Below are positions 1-7,229 of a stretch of 9,366 nt of DNA, piece after piece. The stretch is from a bacterium HR23 (GTDB lineage Bacteria > Chloroflexota > Dehalococcoidia > Lucifugimonadales > HRBIN23). The stretch spans positions 1 to 9,366 of the forward strand of contig BEHZ01000062.1 of NCBI GenBank assembly GCA_002923335.1. The letters are read 5' to 3'. Numbering within the stretch: position 1 is the first letter of the stretch; each line of letters starts with the position of its first letter. The notes beneath the pieces were generated by a model that did no database searches, was not told where the DNA came from, and saw only the letters and a program-made list of their open reading frames with translations. The translations under genes were made by a program, and so were the position numbers.

Positions 1-48
1 AACGGAACAAGGTTATCAGGGGCAGACAAGGGAATTTCGCCGAGGGTA

Positions 49-77
49 TTGACAAACCCCTAGCAGGCATGTATAGT
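49..77 (+). promoter_or_regulatory. sigma70-type promoter of the ABC transporter cassette
   Basis: A perfect -35 TTGACA (49-54) is separated by 17 nt from a -10 TATAGT (72-77), which matches TATAAT at 5 of 6 positions. Transcription would start near 84, leaving a leader of roughly 70 nt before the substrate-binding protein gene at 157. The -35 sits in the context TATTGACA, shared with the two other promoters proposed in this window. No coding region overlaps it. Confidence 0.8.
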
Positions 78-86
78 CCTGCCCAG

Positions 87-129
87 AGGCCTTCCCCTTC
101 CCCTGTGCCCCCAAGAGGGGCTACGGCCT
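87..129 (+). other. possible nested hairpin in the 5' leader
   Basis: In the leader of the transporter mRNA, AGGCC (87-91) can pair with GGCCT (125-129). Inside that, CCCCT (100-104) can pair with AGGGG (116-120). It ends before the ribosome binding site (146-152). There is no U-tract for a terminator, and it matches no riboswitch class I know. It may be chance pairing in GC-rich sequence. Confidence 0.2.
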
Positions 130-156
130 TTGAGCACCAATCTGGAAGGAGGCGCA

Positions 157-1944
157 ATGTCGCGGGGTAAGTTTTTCCTTCTCGGGGTGCTAGTGCTTCT
201 CTTAGGGGCGGTGCTGGCGTGCCGGGCTGCGCCGGCGCCCACGGGGCCTACCCCGACGCCCACAGTGGTCGCCCGCCCCGCTGCCCAGCCCACTCCCACC
301 CCTCCCCCAACGCCTACACCTATCCCCATTGTCGCCCCGGGTGTGGCGGTAACCCCCACTCCTACTCCCATTCCCACGCCTACTCCCGCGCGGGCCGAGG
401 GGAAATACGGGGGTATTCTCGTCTTCGCCCAGGAGCGGGACGTGGTGTCGGCCGAAATCAGTATGTATGAGGGCCTCAGTTATCTGAGCCAGCATCCCAC
501 CCGCCCCCTCTACAGCCAGATTGTGATGAATGACCCCCAGGATGCCTACAAGGTCATTCCCGACCTGGCGGAGCGGTGGGAGATGCGCCCTGACGGGATG
601 CAGTGGACCTTCTACCTGCGGAAGAACGCCCTCTGGCACGACGGGAAGCCGGTAACCGCCCACGATGTCAAGTTCACCTTTGACCGCATGTTCAACCCCC
701 CACCGGGGCAGGTGCGAGGGCGGGGCGCTCCCGTGACCGACTATATGGAAGGCCCCGATGCGGTGGTGGTGAAGGACGACTATACCGTCCAGTTCAACCT
801 GAAGTTCCCTGCCGCCTCCTTCCTTGCGCTGATGAACAACCCCTACCTGGTGGTGATGCCCAAGCACTACGTGGAATCCCGCCCCGATAAACAGGTGCGG
901 GTGTGGAAGGATGTCATCGGGAGCGGGGCCTTCAAGGTCAAGAGCATGACCCCCGGCTCCTCCTACGAGATGGTGAAGTTTGACAAGTTCTACATCCCCG
1001 GGCGGCCCTACCTGGATGGTATTCGGGTGTTGGTGATGCCTGACCCCGCCACTCGCTTCGCTGCCCTGCGTGCCCATCGCCTGCACATGATCCCGCAAAG
1101 CGTTACTTACCCCCAGGCGGAGGTTATCGTCAAGGAACTGCCCCATATTGTGCTGCAGCGGGTGCCCCGCATCGCCGGAGACACCATCCAGTTGAACACC
1201 AAGCAACCGCCCTTTGACGACCCCCGCGTGCGTCGGGCGGTCGCCCTTGCCATTCCCCGTGCGTGCTTGAAGGACGGCCCCTGCTACCCTGTGGAGCCCG
1301 ACGGGTATATGGGCGGGGTGCTTTTCCCCTACGGTCCGTGGGCGCTGCGTCCTGAGGACTTGGCAGATAAGGTCCCGGGCTACGCCTCCACCGTGGCGGG
1401 CAAGGAGAAGGAAAGGGAGCAGGCCCGTCGGCTCCTGGCCCAAGCGGGTTACCCCCAGGGCCTCAAGATCGTGATGGACACCCGGGAACTGCGCTCCTAT
1501 ATTGACAGCGCCCAATGGGCCATTGAGGAACTGCGCAAGGTGGGGATTGAAGTAACCGACCTGAAGATCCACGACAGCGCCTCTTACTACAACCTGACCC
1601 TGGAGGGGCGGCACAAGATCATCGCCCACGGGCACGCTTTCGCCCTGGACGACCCCGACCTGGTGATCCCCGACCATTACCTGTGCGGTGGTGCGGAGAA
1701 CCACCCCAAGTTGTGTGTCAAGGAGATCGACGATCTCTTCGCCAAGCAACAGCGCATCCTGGATGTGGGGGAGCGCATCAAGGTTTTGAAGGAACTGCAA
1801 TACAAAATCCTGGACCAGGACGCCAAGATATGGATCGCCTGGGAGGTGTCTCGGGTGCCCCTATGGCCGGAGGTGAAGGGCTGGTATGCGGTCAACAGCC
1901 TCTACATGAGCCAGCACTTCTGGGATGTGTGGCTGGAGCAGTAA
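157..1944 (+). CDS. ABC transporter substrate-binding lipoprotein, family 5 (peptide/nickel type)
   Basis: Extracytoplasmic solute receptor that would deliver a ligand, probably an oligopeptide or related solute, to the two permeases encoded next. The 595-residue product starts MSRGKFF, followed by a hydrophobic stretch and a lipobox ending VLAC with the lipidated Cys at residue 22. A Pro/Thr-rich tether (about residues 26-77) precedes the SBP_bac_5 domain (about 83-595). The N-lobe signature lies at about residues 135-178 and includes PDLAERWE, LWHDGKPVTAHDV and FTFDRM; IGSGAFKV and FDDPRVRRAVALAI are also family-typical. ATG 157 is chosen because AAGGAGG (146-152) sits just upstream and the signal peptide starts there. 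The TTG at 130 would add nine residues and swallow the ribosome binding site. The ligand cannot be read from sequence. Family assignment is secure. Confidence 0.95.
   Translation: MSRGKFFLLGVLVLLLGAVLACRAAPAPTGPTPTPTVVARPAAQPTPTPPPTPTPIPIVAPGVAVTPTPTPIPTPTPARAEGKYGGILVFAQERDVVSAEISMYEGLSYLSQHPTRPLYSQIVMNDPQDAYKVIPDLAERWEMRPDGMQWTFYLRKNALWHDGKPVTAHDVKFTFDRMFNPPPGQVRGRGAPVTDYMEGPDAVVVKDDYTVQFNLKFPAASFLALMNNPYLVVMPKHYVESRPDKQVRVWKDVIGSGAFKVKSMTPGSSYEMVKFDKFYIPGRPYLDGIRVLVMPDPATRFAALRAHRLHMIPQSVTYPQAEVIVKELPHIVLQRVPRIAGDTIQLNTKQPPFDDPRVRRAVALAIPRACLKDGPCYPVEPDGYMGGVLFPYGPWALRPEDLADKVPGYASTVAGKEKEREQARRLLAQAGYPQGLKIVMDTRELRSYIDSAQWAIEELRKVGIEVTDLKIHDSASYYNLTLEGRHKIIAHGHAFALDDPDLVIPDHYLCGGAENHPKLCVKEIDDLFAKQQRILDVGERIKVLKELQYKILDQDAKIWIAWEVSRVPLWPEVKGWYAVNSLYMSQHFWDVWLEQ
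232..387 (+). repeat. Pro/Thr-rich low-complexity linker coding region
   Basis: Degenerate CCx-ACx codon repeats encode runs such as PTPTPT, PTPTPPPTPTPIP and TPTPTPIPTPTP, interrupted by two non-repetitive stretches (VVARPAAQ and VAPGVAV). It corresponds to residues 26-77 of the substrate-binding lipoprotein, between the lipidated Cys and the folded domain. It probably acts as an extended tether holding the receptor away from the membrane. Such linkers are common in Chloroflexota lipoproteins. Copy number is likely to vary between strains. Confidence 0.85.
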
Positions 1945-1968
1945 GTAGGGCCAGGAAAGGGGAGAGGG

Positions 1969-2916
1969 ATGCGGGATTACCTGATACGGCGCTTCCTGCT
2001 CCTCATCTTCACCGTGTGGGGGGTGAGTGTTGTCATCTTCCTCATTATGCGGGTGGTGCCTGGCGACCCCATCATGGCCCTTATGGGGGAAGGAGGCGCC
2101 ACCAAAGAGCAGATAGCGAAGATCCGCCGGGACCTGGGGCTTGACCGTCCCCTGGCGGTCCAATACTTTGACTGGTTGTGGGACACGCTGCGCCTGGACC
2201 TGGGCAAGTCCCTGTGGAAGGGGACGGACATCACCTGGGAACTGAAGACTCGTCTGCCGGTTACCCTGGAACTGGCCGTTATGAGCCTGCTCCTGGTGGT
2301 GATTATCGCCATGGTCTCGGGAGTGCTCTCGGCGTTGCGCCAGGATACCTGGGTGGACTACTTCTTCCGGGTGTTTACCATTGGGGGCCTGGCTTTGCCG
2401 GCCTTCTGGGTGGGCATCTTGGTGATCCTAGCCCTGGCCCTGTGGTTCAACTGGCTCCCCACGATTCAGTATGTCCCCTTCTTTGAAAACCCCAGGGAGA
2501 ACCTGATTCAGTTCATCTTCCCCGCCGTGGTCATCGGCTGGAGGGGCGCAGCGGTAACGGGGCGGATGGTGCGCTCCTCGATGCTGGAGGTGTTGCGAGA
2601 GGACTACATCCGCACCGCCCGGGCCAAGGGGTTGGCGGAGCGGGTGGTGGTCCTCCGCCACGCCCTGAAGAACGCCTCCCTCCCGGTGGTTACCGTGCTC
2701 GGCATTGAGGCGACCCTGCTGTTGGGTGGGGTGGTAGTCATTGAGCAGGTGTTCAGTTTGCCCGGCCTGGGGAGGGCGTTGGTGCAGTCCATCTACTATC
2801 GGGACTACCCGATGGTGCAGTTCCTGGTAACCTTCTTCGCCGTGGTAACCGTGGTGATCAACCTGCTGGTGGATATCACATATGGCTGGCTAGACCCCCG
2901 AATCCGCTACGAGTAG
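1969..2916 (+). CDS. ABC transporter permease, DppB/OppB type
   Basis: One of two integral membrane subunits of the peptide/nickel-type importer, forming half of the translocation path. The 315-residue product opens with the family-typical MRDYLIRRFLLLIFTVWG, with a first membrane segment at about 9-29. The periplasmic region contains RVVPGDP (28-34) and RRDLGLDRPL (53-62). Further membrane segments lie at about 98-122, 134-160, 180-192, 240-262 and 283-303. The EAA loop that docks on the ATPase is EDYIRTARAKGL (211-222). The C-terminus ends in DPRIRYE, as expected for full-length DppB. It starts 24 nt after the binding-protein stop, behind purine-rich GGAAAGGGGAGAGG. No missing motif is seen. 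The symbol is left blank because the substrate is unknown. Confidence 0.95.
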   Translation: MRDYLIRRFLLLIFTVWGVSVVIFLIMRVVPGDPIMALMGEGGATKEQIAKIRRDLGLDRPLAVQYFDWLWDTLRLDLGKSLWKGTDITWELKTRLPVTLELAVMSLLLVVIIAMVSGVLSALRQDTWVDYFFRVFTIGGLALPAFWVGILVILALALWFNWLPTIQYVPFFENPRENLIQFIFPAVVIGWRGAAVTGRMVRSSMLEVLREDYIRTARAKGLAERVVVLRHALKNASLPVVTVLGIEATLLLGGVVVIEQVFSLPGLGRALVQSIYYRDYPMVQFLVTFFAVVTVVINLLVDITYGWLDPRIRYE

Positions 2917-2929
2917 GGAGGAGGAGAGC

Positions 2930-3841
2930 GTGGCCCAGGGCATCCCTACCGAGGCGATCCAGTCCAGCGGGGAGGTGCGGGCGTTGCGGAAAAGCCCCTG
3001 GAAAGGGGTGGTGCGGTTCATCATACGCAAGCCCCTGGGGGCGGCCGGCGCCGGGATGATCCTGCTCCTTGTGGTTTTCGCCTATGTGGGGGTCCTGTTC
3101 ATGCCCTACGGCAAACTGGAGCAGAATATTCCCGAGGCCCTCCAGGCCCCCAGCCTTCGCCACCCCCTGGGCACCGATCAGTTTGGACGGGATATGCTCA
3201 CCCGGATAATGTATGCATCCCAGGTCTCCCTTTTTATCGGCTTCGCTACGGTGCTGGTCAGCGGTCTTGTGGGGGGTATCTTGGGGGTGGTGAGCGGTTA
3301 TATGGGGGGGACCGTGGACCTCCTCTTCCAGCGCCTCGTGGATGTGCTTATGTCGTTCCCTCTGCTGATCCTGGCTATGGCCATCGTGGTGATGCTGGGG
3401 GCGTCCACCAACAATGTGATCATCGCTATCGCCATTTCCTATGCTCCCCGCCTGGCACGGGTGGTGCGCTCCGTTGCCCTTTCGGTGCGAGAGAAGCAGT
3501 ATGTGGAAGCCGCCCGCGCTGTCGGTTGCCCTGACTGGCGCATTATGCTCTACCATGTGGCCCCCCAGTGCATAGCCCCTACCTTGGTGCTGGTAACCGC
3601 CCAGTTGGGCGCAGCCATCCTGGTGGAATCTTCCCTGAGTTTCCTGGGCATGGGGACGCAGGAGCCGAACCCCTCCCTGGGGAATATGCTGAGCGGTGCG
3701 GCGGCGGGCTATTTTGAAATGGCCCCCTGGATGGCCATCTTCCCCGGGCTGGCTATCGGCGTGGCGGTATTTGGGTTCAACGTCTTTGGCGACGCCCTAC
3801 GGGATGTGCTGGACCCTCGCCTGCGAGGGGCGGGGCGTTAG
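2930..3841 (+). CDS. ABC transporter permease, DppC/OppC type
   Basis: Second membrane subunit of the importer, pairing with the preceding permease. The 303-residue product has an N-terminal cytoplasmic tail, a first membrane segment at about 38-58, and the OppC-N hallmark HPLGTDQFGRDMLTRI (78-93). The EAA loop is YVEAARAVGCPDWRIM (191-206). SSLSFLGMG (234-242) and the C-terminal FGDALRDVLDPRLRG (286-300) are also typical. Translation starts at GTG 2930, with GGAGGAGGAG (2917-2926) just upstream and 13 nt after the dppB-like stop. No dppD/dppF-type ATPase gene follows. Instead the next element is the Trp T-box leader, whose promoter -35 lies six bases after this stop codon. Length and motifs indicate an intact gene. 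Confidence 0.95.
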   Translation: MAQGIPTEAIQSSGEVRALRKSPWKGVVRFIIRKPLGAAGAGMILLLVVFAYVGVLFMPYGKLEQNIPEALQAPSLRHPLGTDQFGRDMLTRIMYASQVSLFIGFATVLVSGLVGGILGVVSGYMGGTVDLLFQRLVDVLMSFPLLILAMAIVVMLGASTNNVIIAIAISYAPRLARVVRSVALSVREKQYVEAARAVGCPDWRIMLYHVAPQCIAPTLVLVTAQLGAAILVESSLSFLGMGTQEPNPSLGNMLSGAAAGYFEMAPWMAIFPGLAIGVAVFGFNVFGDALRDVLDPRLRGAGR

Positions 3842-3846
3842 GGCTA

Positions 3847-3876
3847 TTGACACGCCCCCCTTGCCCTTGCTACCAT
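3847..3876 (+). promoter_or_regulatory. promoter of the T-box-controlled trp operon
   Basis: A perfect TTGACA (3847-3852) is followed after 18 nt by TACCAT (3871-3876), a 4 of 6 match to TATAAT. The transcript would start near 3883, just upstream of the conserved T-box Stem I. The -35 begins six bases after the dppC-type stop codon, and no terminator is visible between them. Read-through from the transporter operon is therefore possible, but it would still meet the T-box terminator. Confidence 0.7.
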
Positions 3877-3984
3877 AACAACCAAAACCCAAGACAGCAG
3901 AGGCGACGAACGGGACGAGTAGGCCCCCAGCGAGGCCCCAGAGAGCCGGGGGAGGTGCGAGCCGGCGCCTGCGCAGGGGTTGAA

Positions 3985-3987
3985 TGG
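3985..3987 (+). promoter_or_regulatory. T-box specifier codon UGG (Trp)
   Basis: TGG lies in the Stem I specifier loop, preceded by GAA and followed by A and CCCGGGAG, the usual placement in T-box leaders. It would pair with anticodon CCA of tRNA-Trp. Reading one base earlier gives AUG (Met). That is disfavoured by the trp genes downstream and by the G discriminator implied by the T-box base C4151. Confidence 0.88.
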
Positions 3988-4142
3988 ACCCGGGAGCCGC
4001 ACCCCGAACGGGGCGGACGCCCCCAGTAGGCGGTGCCGGAGGGGCCCCGTTACCACGGCCCTGGGTGGCTCCGTGCCTCACCCCGCACGTCCACCGAGAA
4101 GGAGATGCCTGCCCTGGGGAGAGAACGGCAAGGCAGGCGAAG

Positions 4143-4179
4143 AAGGGTGGCACCGCGGTGAGCCATGGCCCCGCCCCTT
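4143..4179 (+). promoter_or_regulatory. T-box antiterminator helix
   Basis: AAGGG (4143-4147) pairs with CCCTT (4175-4179) as helix A1. The seven-base bulge TGGCACC (4148-4154) holds UGGC, which binds the NCCA end of uncharged tRNA. GCGG (4155-4158) pairs with CCGC (4171-4174) as helix A2. This is the canonical architecture. It uses the 5' strand of the terminator stem, so the two structures exclude each other. Confidence 0.92.
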
Positions 4180-4200
4180 TACGGCGGGGCCTTTTTATTT
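4167..4200 (+). terminator. regulated intrinsic terminator of the T-box leader
   Basis: GGCCCCGCC (4167-4175) pairs perfectly with GGCGGGGCC (4183-4191) around a 7-nt loop. The stem is followed at once by TTTTTATTT (4192-4200). It should form when charged tRNA-Trp is plentiful and stop transcription before trpB2. The gene starts 46 nt after the U-tract. Confidence 0.95.
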
Positions 4201-4246
4201 CGGGAGAATAAGGGGGCGTAGAGAGCGCCCCCACGAGGAGGTGCGC

Positions 4247-5605
4247 ATGTCCGAGGAGACGAAAATCCTTCTATTGGAGCGGGAGATACCTACCCACTGG
4301 TATAATGTGCAGGCTGACCTCCCCCGGCCCCTTCCACCGGTCATCCACCCCGGCACCAAACAGCCTATTGGCCCCCAGGACCTGGCTCCCATTTTCCCCC
4401 AGGCCCTTATCCTGCAAGAGGTGTCTCGGGAGCGGTGGATCCCCATCCCGGAGGAAGTGCGCCGGGTCTATGCCCTGTGGCGTCCCACTCCCCTCTACCG
4501 TGCCCACCGCCTGGAGAAGGCCCTGGACACCCCCGCCCACATCTACTACAAGTATGAGGGGGTGTCTCCCCCGGGAAGCCATAAACCCAATACGGCTGTC
4601 GCCCAGGCCTACTACAACAAGCAGGAGGGGGTCCGCCGTCTGACCACCGAGACGGGGGCGGGCCAGTGGGGCAGCGCCCTGGCCTTCGCCTGTCGGCTCT
4701 TCGGGCTGGAGTGTAAGGTTTACATGGTGAAGGTCTCCTACTTCCAGAAGCCCTACCGCCGGGTCATGATGGAGACCTGGGGGGCCAAGGTGGTGCCCAG
4801 CCCCAGTCCCGACACCAACGCCGGCCGAAGCATCCTGGCCAAGGACCCCGAAAACCCCGGCTCCCTGGGCATCGCCATCAGCGAGGCGGTGGAGGACGCT
4901 GCTACCCACGAGGACACCAAGTATTCCCTCGGCTCTGTGCTCAACCACGTGCTCTTGCACCAGACGGTGATAGGGGAGGAGGCACGCCTCCAGATGGAGA
5001 AGGCAGGGGAGTATCCCGATATCGTGGTGGGGTGCATCGGGGGAGGCTCCAACTTCGCCGGCATCGCCCTCCCCTTCGTTCGGGACCGCCTGCAGGGGCG
5101 CACCAGGACCCGCTTCATTGCCGTGGAGCCGGAGGCCTGCCCTTCTGTGACCCGTGGCGTCTACGCCTACGATTTCGGCGATACGGCCGGGATGACGCCC
5201 CTTCTGAAGATGCACACTCTGGGCCACACCTTTATGCCCCCGCGCATTCACGCAGGAGGATTGCGCTACCACGGTATGGCCCCCATCATCTCCCTTCTGG
5301 CGGAGGAGAAGGTGGTGGAAGCGGTGGCGGTGCACCAGAACCCCACCTTTGAGGCGGCCGTTACCTTCGCCCGTGCCGAGGGCATTATCCCTGCCCCCGA
5401 ATCCGCCCACGCCATCCGTGTGGTGATAGACGAGGCCCTGAAGGCCAGGGAAGCGGGGGAGAGGCGGGTTATCCTCTTCAACCTGTCGGGGCACGGCCAC
5501 TTTGATATGCAAGCCTACGATGAATACCTGTCGGGGCGCTTGCAGGACTACGCCTATCCTCGGGAGGCGGTGGAGCAGGCCATGGCCCTGCTCCCGAAGG
5601 TGTAG
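4247..5605 (+). CDS. trpB: TrpB2-type tryptophan synthase beta chain
   Basis: PLP enzyme that joins indole and L-serine to make L-tryptophan. The 452-residue product is longer than classical TrpB1 (about 400) and has the TrpB2 N-terminal extension. The PLP lysine is K113 in GSHKPNTA (110-117), where TrpB1 has a GAHKIN-type motif. ETGAGQWG (135-142) carries the TrpB2-type Trp where TrpB1 has His. GCIGGGSNF (262-270) is the phosphate-binding loop, and LSGHGHFD (413-420) near the C-terminus is typical of TrpB2. ATG 4247 is chosen because GAGGAGG (4235-4241) lies upstream; the open frame back to 3980 is riboswitch RNA. This is the first gene under the Trp T-box. No trpA is visible, so it may act alone on free indole or with a TrpA encoded elsewhere. 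Subfamily is assigned by motif reading. Confidence 0.93.
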   Translation: MSEETKILLLEREIPTHWYNVQADLPRPLPPVIHPGTKQPIGPQDLAPIFPQALILQEVSRERWIPIPEEVRRVYALWRPTPLYRAHRLEKALDTPAHIYYKYEGVSPPGSHKPNTAVAQAYYNKQEGVRRLTTETGAGQWGSALAFACRLFGLECKVYMVKVSYFQKPYRRVMMETWGAKVVPSPSPDTNAGRSILAKDPENPGSLGIAISEAVEDAATHEDTKYSLGSVLNHVLLHQTVIGEEARLQMEKAGEYPDIVVGCIGGGSNFAGIALPFVRDRLQGRTRTRFIAVEPEACPSVTRGVYAYDFGDTAGMTPLLKMHTLGHTFMPPRIHAGGLRYHGMAPIISLLAEEKVVEAVAVHQNPTFEAAVTFARAEGIIPAPESAHAIRVVIDEALKAREAGERRVILFNLSGHGHFDMQAYDEYLSGRLQDYAYPREAVEQAMALLPKV

Positions 5606-5715
5606 CGTGGGCAGGAGGTCAAGGGTATTTGAGGGCACGCCCCTCCCCGGCAAGCGGTGGCGCAGGGAGCGGAAACGCCCCTGTCGCCTATAACCCCTTG
5701 CCGAAGGAGGAGCGC

Positions 5716-7227
5716 ATGTATTACCCCACGCTGGACGAGGTCAAGGTCCTTGCCCGACAAGGGAACCTTATCCCCATCTCTCGGGAACTCAACGCCGACC
5801 TGGAGACCCCCGTCTCCGCCTTTCTGAAGGTGGCCCGCCCCCCCTACGCTTTCCTGCTGGAGAGCGTAGAAGGGGGCGAGCGTCTGGCCCGCTACAGTTT
5901 CCTGGGCACCGAGCCCCAGAGGGTGCTGCGCATCGGCCCCAGCCAGCCCGATGGCCCCGGCGACCCCCTGGCCTTGGCACAGAGGGAACTCTCCCGCTAC
6001 CAGGCGGTAACGGTGCCCGGCCTCCCCCGCTTCCACGGGGGCATAGTGGGCTATCTGGCCTACGAGGTGGTGCGCTACTTTGAGCCTACCGTGCCCCCTC
6101 CCCGTGCCAATACCCTCGGCCTGCCGGAGGCCGTGTTCCTTCTGGTGGATACTCTGCTGGTGTTTGACCACCTGCGCCATACTATCAAAGTGGTGAGCCA
6201 CGCCTACATAGAGGGCTCGGTGGAGAGGGCGTATGCCCAGGCGGTGGCCCGCATTGAGCGCCTGGTGCGACGGTTGGCCCGTCCCCTTCGCTTCCCCGGC
6301 CGGCCAAGCGCCCCTTGGTGGCCGGCACGGGGGCATAGCGTCGTCTCTCCGGCAGGGGGGCTGGACTACGGAGGGGCATCCCGAAGCGAGGGGCTTCCTT
6401 TCACATCCAATATTCCCAGAGCCCAATACCTGGAGATGGTGAGGCGGGCAAGGGAATACATCTGCGCCGGGGACGTCATTCAGGTTGTCCTCTCCCAACG
6501 CTTCGCCTGCCCCACCTCTGCTCGCCCCATTGACCTTTACCGTGCCCTGCGAGCCATCAATCCCTCTCCCTATATGTTCTTCCTGGAACTCGGGGACTTC
6601 TACCTGATCGGAGCGTCGCCGGAGTTGCTGGTGCGCGTGGAGGAGGGGGAGGTGGCCACCCACCCCATCGCCGGCACCCGCCCTCGGGGGAGGACCCCGG
6701 AGGAGGACAGGGCGCTGGAGGAGGAGTTGAGGGCCAGCGAGAAGGAGCGGGCAGAGCACCTGATGCTCCTGGACCTGGGGCGCAACGACATCGGGCGGGT
6801 GAGTCAGCCGGGCACCGTTCGGGTTACCCAAATGATGGAGGTGGAACGCTACAGCCATGTGATGCACCTGGTCTCCCACGTGGTAGGACGCCTGCGCCCC
6901 GACCTCACCTGTTACGATGCCCTGCGTGCCTGTTTCCCCGCAGGCACTGTCTCCGGTGCCCCCAAGGTGCGGGCCATGCAGATCATCTCCGAACTGGAGC
7001 CGGACGCCCGAGGCCCCTACGCCGGGGCGGTAGGGTATTTCAGTTTCTCCGGCAATATGGACACCTGCATAACCCTGCGCACCATCGTCCTGAAGGACGG
7101 GGTGGCTTATGTGCAGGCCGGCGGGGGCATTGTCTACGATTCAACGCCGGAAGGGGAATACGAGGAGTGCCACCACAAGGCCCGTGCCCTCCTCCGTGCC
7201 ATCCAGGAGGCCCAGGTGGGGAGGTAA
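5716..7227 (+). CDS. trpE: anthranilate synthase component I
   Basis: Makes anthranilate from chorismate, using ammonia passed from the TrpG subunit; this is the committed step of Trp synthesis. The product has 503 residues, the usual TrpE length. The N-terminal domain carries ELNADLETP (24-32) and LLESVEGGERLARYSFLG (47-64), where Ser50 lies in the Trp feedback site. The chorismate-binding domain shows GDVIQVVLSQRF (252-263), IGASPELL (298-305), HPIAGTRPRG (316-325), LDLGRNDIGRV (352-362), TVSGAPKVRAMQII (411-424) and QAGGGIVYDSTPEGEYEE (467-484). ATG 5716 follows AAGGAGGAG (5704-5712). The frame is open back to 5629, but that stretch is low-complexity and unlike TrpE. The 110-nt gap after trpB shows no convincing promoter or terminator. 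The feedback motif and T-box fit favour TrpE over PabB. Confidence 0.95.
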   Translation: MYYPTLDEVKVLARQGNLIPISRELNADLETPVSAFLKVARPPYAFLLESVEGGERLARYSFLGTEPQRVLRIGPSQPDGPGDPLALAQRELSRYQAVTVPGLPRFHGGIVGYLAYEVVRYFEPTVPPPRANTLGLPEAVFLLVDTLLVFDHLRHTIKVVSHAYIEGSVERAYAQAVARIERLVRRLARPLRFPGRPSAPWWPARGHSVVSPAGGLDYGGASRSEGLPFTSNIPRAQYLEMVRRAREYICAGDVIQVVLSQRFACPTSARPIDLYRALRAINPSPYMFFLELGDFYLIGASPELLVRVEEGEVATHPIAGTRPRGRTPEEDRALEEELRASEKERAEHLMLLDLGRNDIGRVSQPGTVRVTQMMEVERYSHVMHLVSHVVGRLRPDLTCYDALRACFPAGTVSGAPKVRAMQIISELEPDARGPYAGAVGYFSFSGNMDTCITLRTIVLKDGVAYVQAGGGIVYDSTPEGEYEECHHKARALLRAIQEAQVGR

Positions 7228-7229
7228 CC

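Larger units (their letters stand above)
3883..4200 (+). ncRNA. T-box riboswitch leader, tRNA-Trp specific
   Basis: A cis-acting leader RNA that senses uncharged tRNA and decides between termination and read-through. Stem I parts visible are ACGAGTAGG (3915-3923), AGAGAGCCGGGG (3940-3951) and GGTGCGAGCCGG (3954-3965). The specifier loop is at GAA-TGG-A (3982-3988), followed by CCCGGGAG. The linker/Stem III region has AGTAGG (4025-4030) and CCGTTA (4047-4052). The T-box antiterminator is at 4143-4179 and the intrinsic terminator at 4167-4200. Specifier UGG is the Trp codon. The T-box UGGC predicts a G discriminator base, as is usual in bacterial tRNA-Trp. Low tRNA-Trp charging should therefore turn on the downstream trpB2-trpE-trpG genes. 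The 5' end is inferred from the promoter. The class is certain; pairing details were worked out by eye. Confidence 0.94.

Noticed and set aside
130..156. TTG start nine codons before the lipoprotein ATG
   Set aside because: It would put the AAGGAGG ribosome binding site inside the gene and charged residues before an otherwise normal signal peptide.
232..387. Short regular repeats as a possible CRISPR array
   Set aside because: They are in-frame Pro/Thr codon repeats with no conserved direct repeat or spacer pattern.
202..1800. Long minus-strand open frame (532 codons) opposite the binding-protein gene
   Set aside because: It lies wholly antisense to a clear SBP_bac_5 gene, is His/Gly/Arg-rich, shows no family motif, and is expected from codon bias in GC-rich DNA.
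3980..4246. Upstream extension of the trpB frame
   Set aside because: It covers the T-box specifier, antiterminator and terminator, so it is leader RNA; ATG 4247 has a strong ribosome binding site.
4271..5653. Long minus-strand open frame (460 codons) opposite trpB
   Set aside because: Same shadow effect opposite a gene with intact PLP motifs; no domain is recognisable.
5623..5700. Internal promoter between trpB and trpE (TTTGAG ... TATAAC)
   Set aside because: The spacing is far beyond 16-19 nt and the -35 match is poor.
5554..6879. Long minus-strand open frame (441 codons) opposite trpE
   Set aside because: Antisense shadow with biased composition and no motif.
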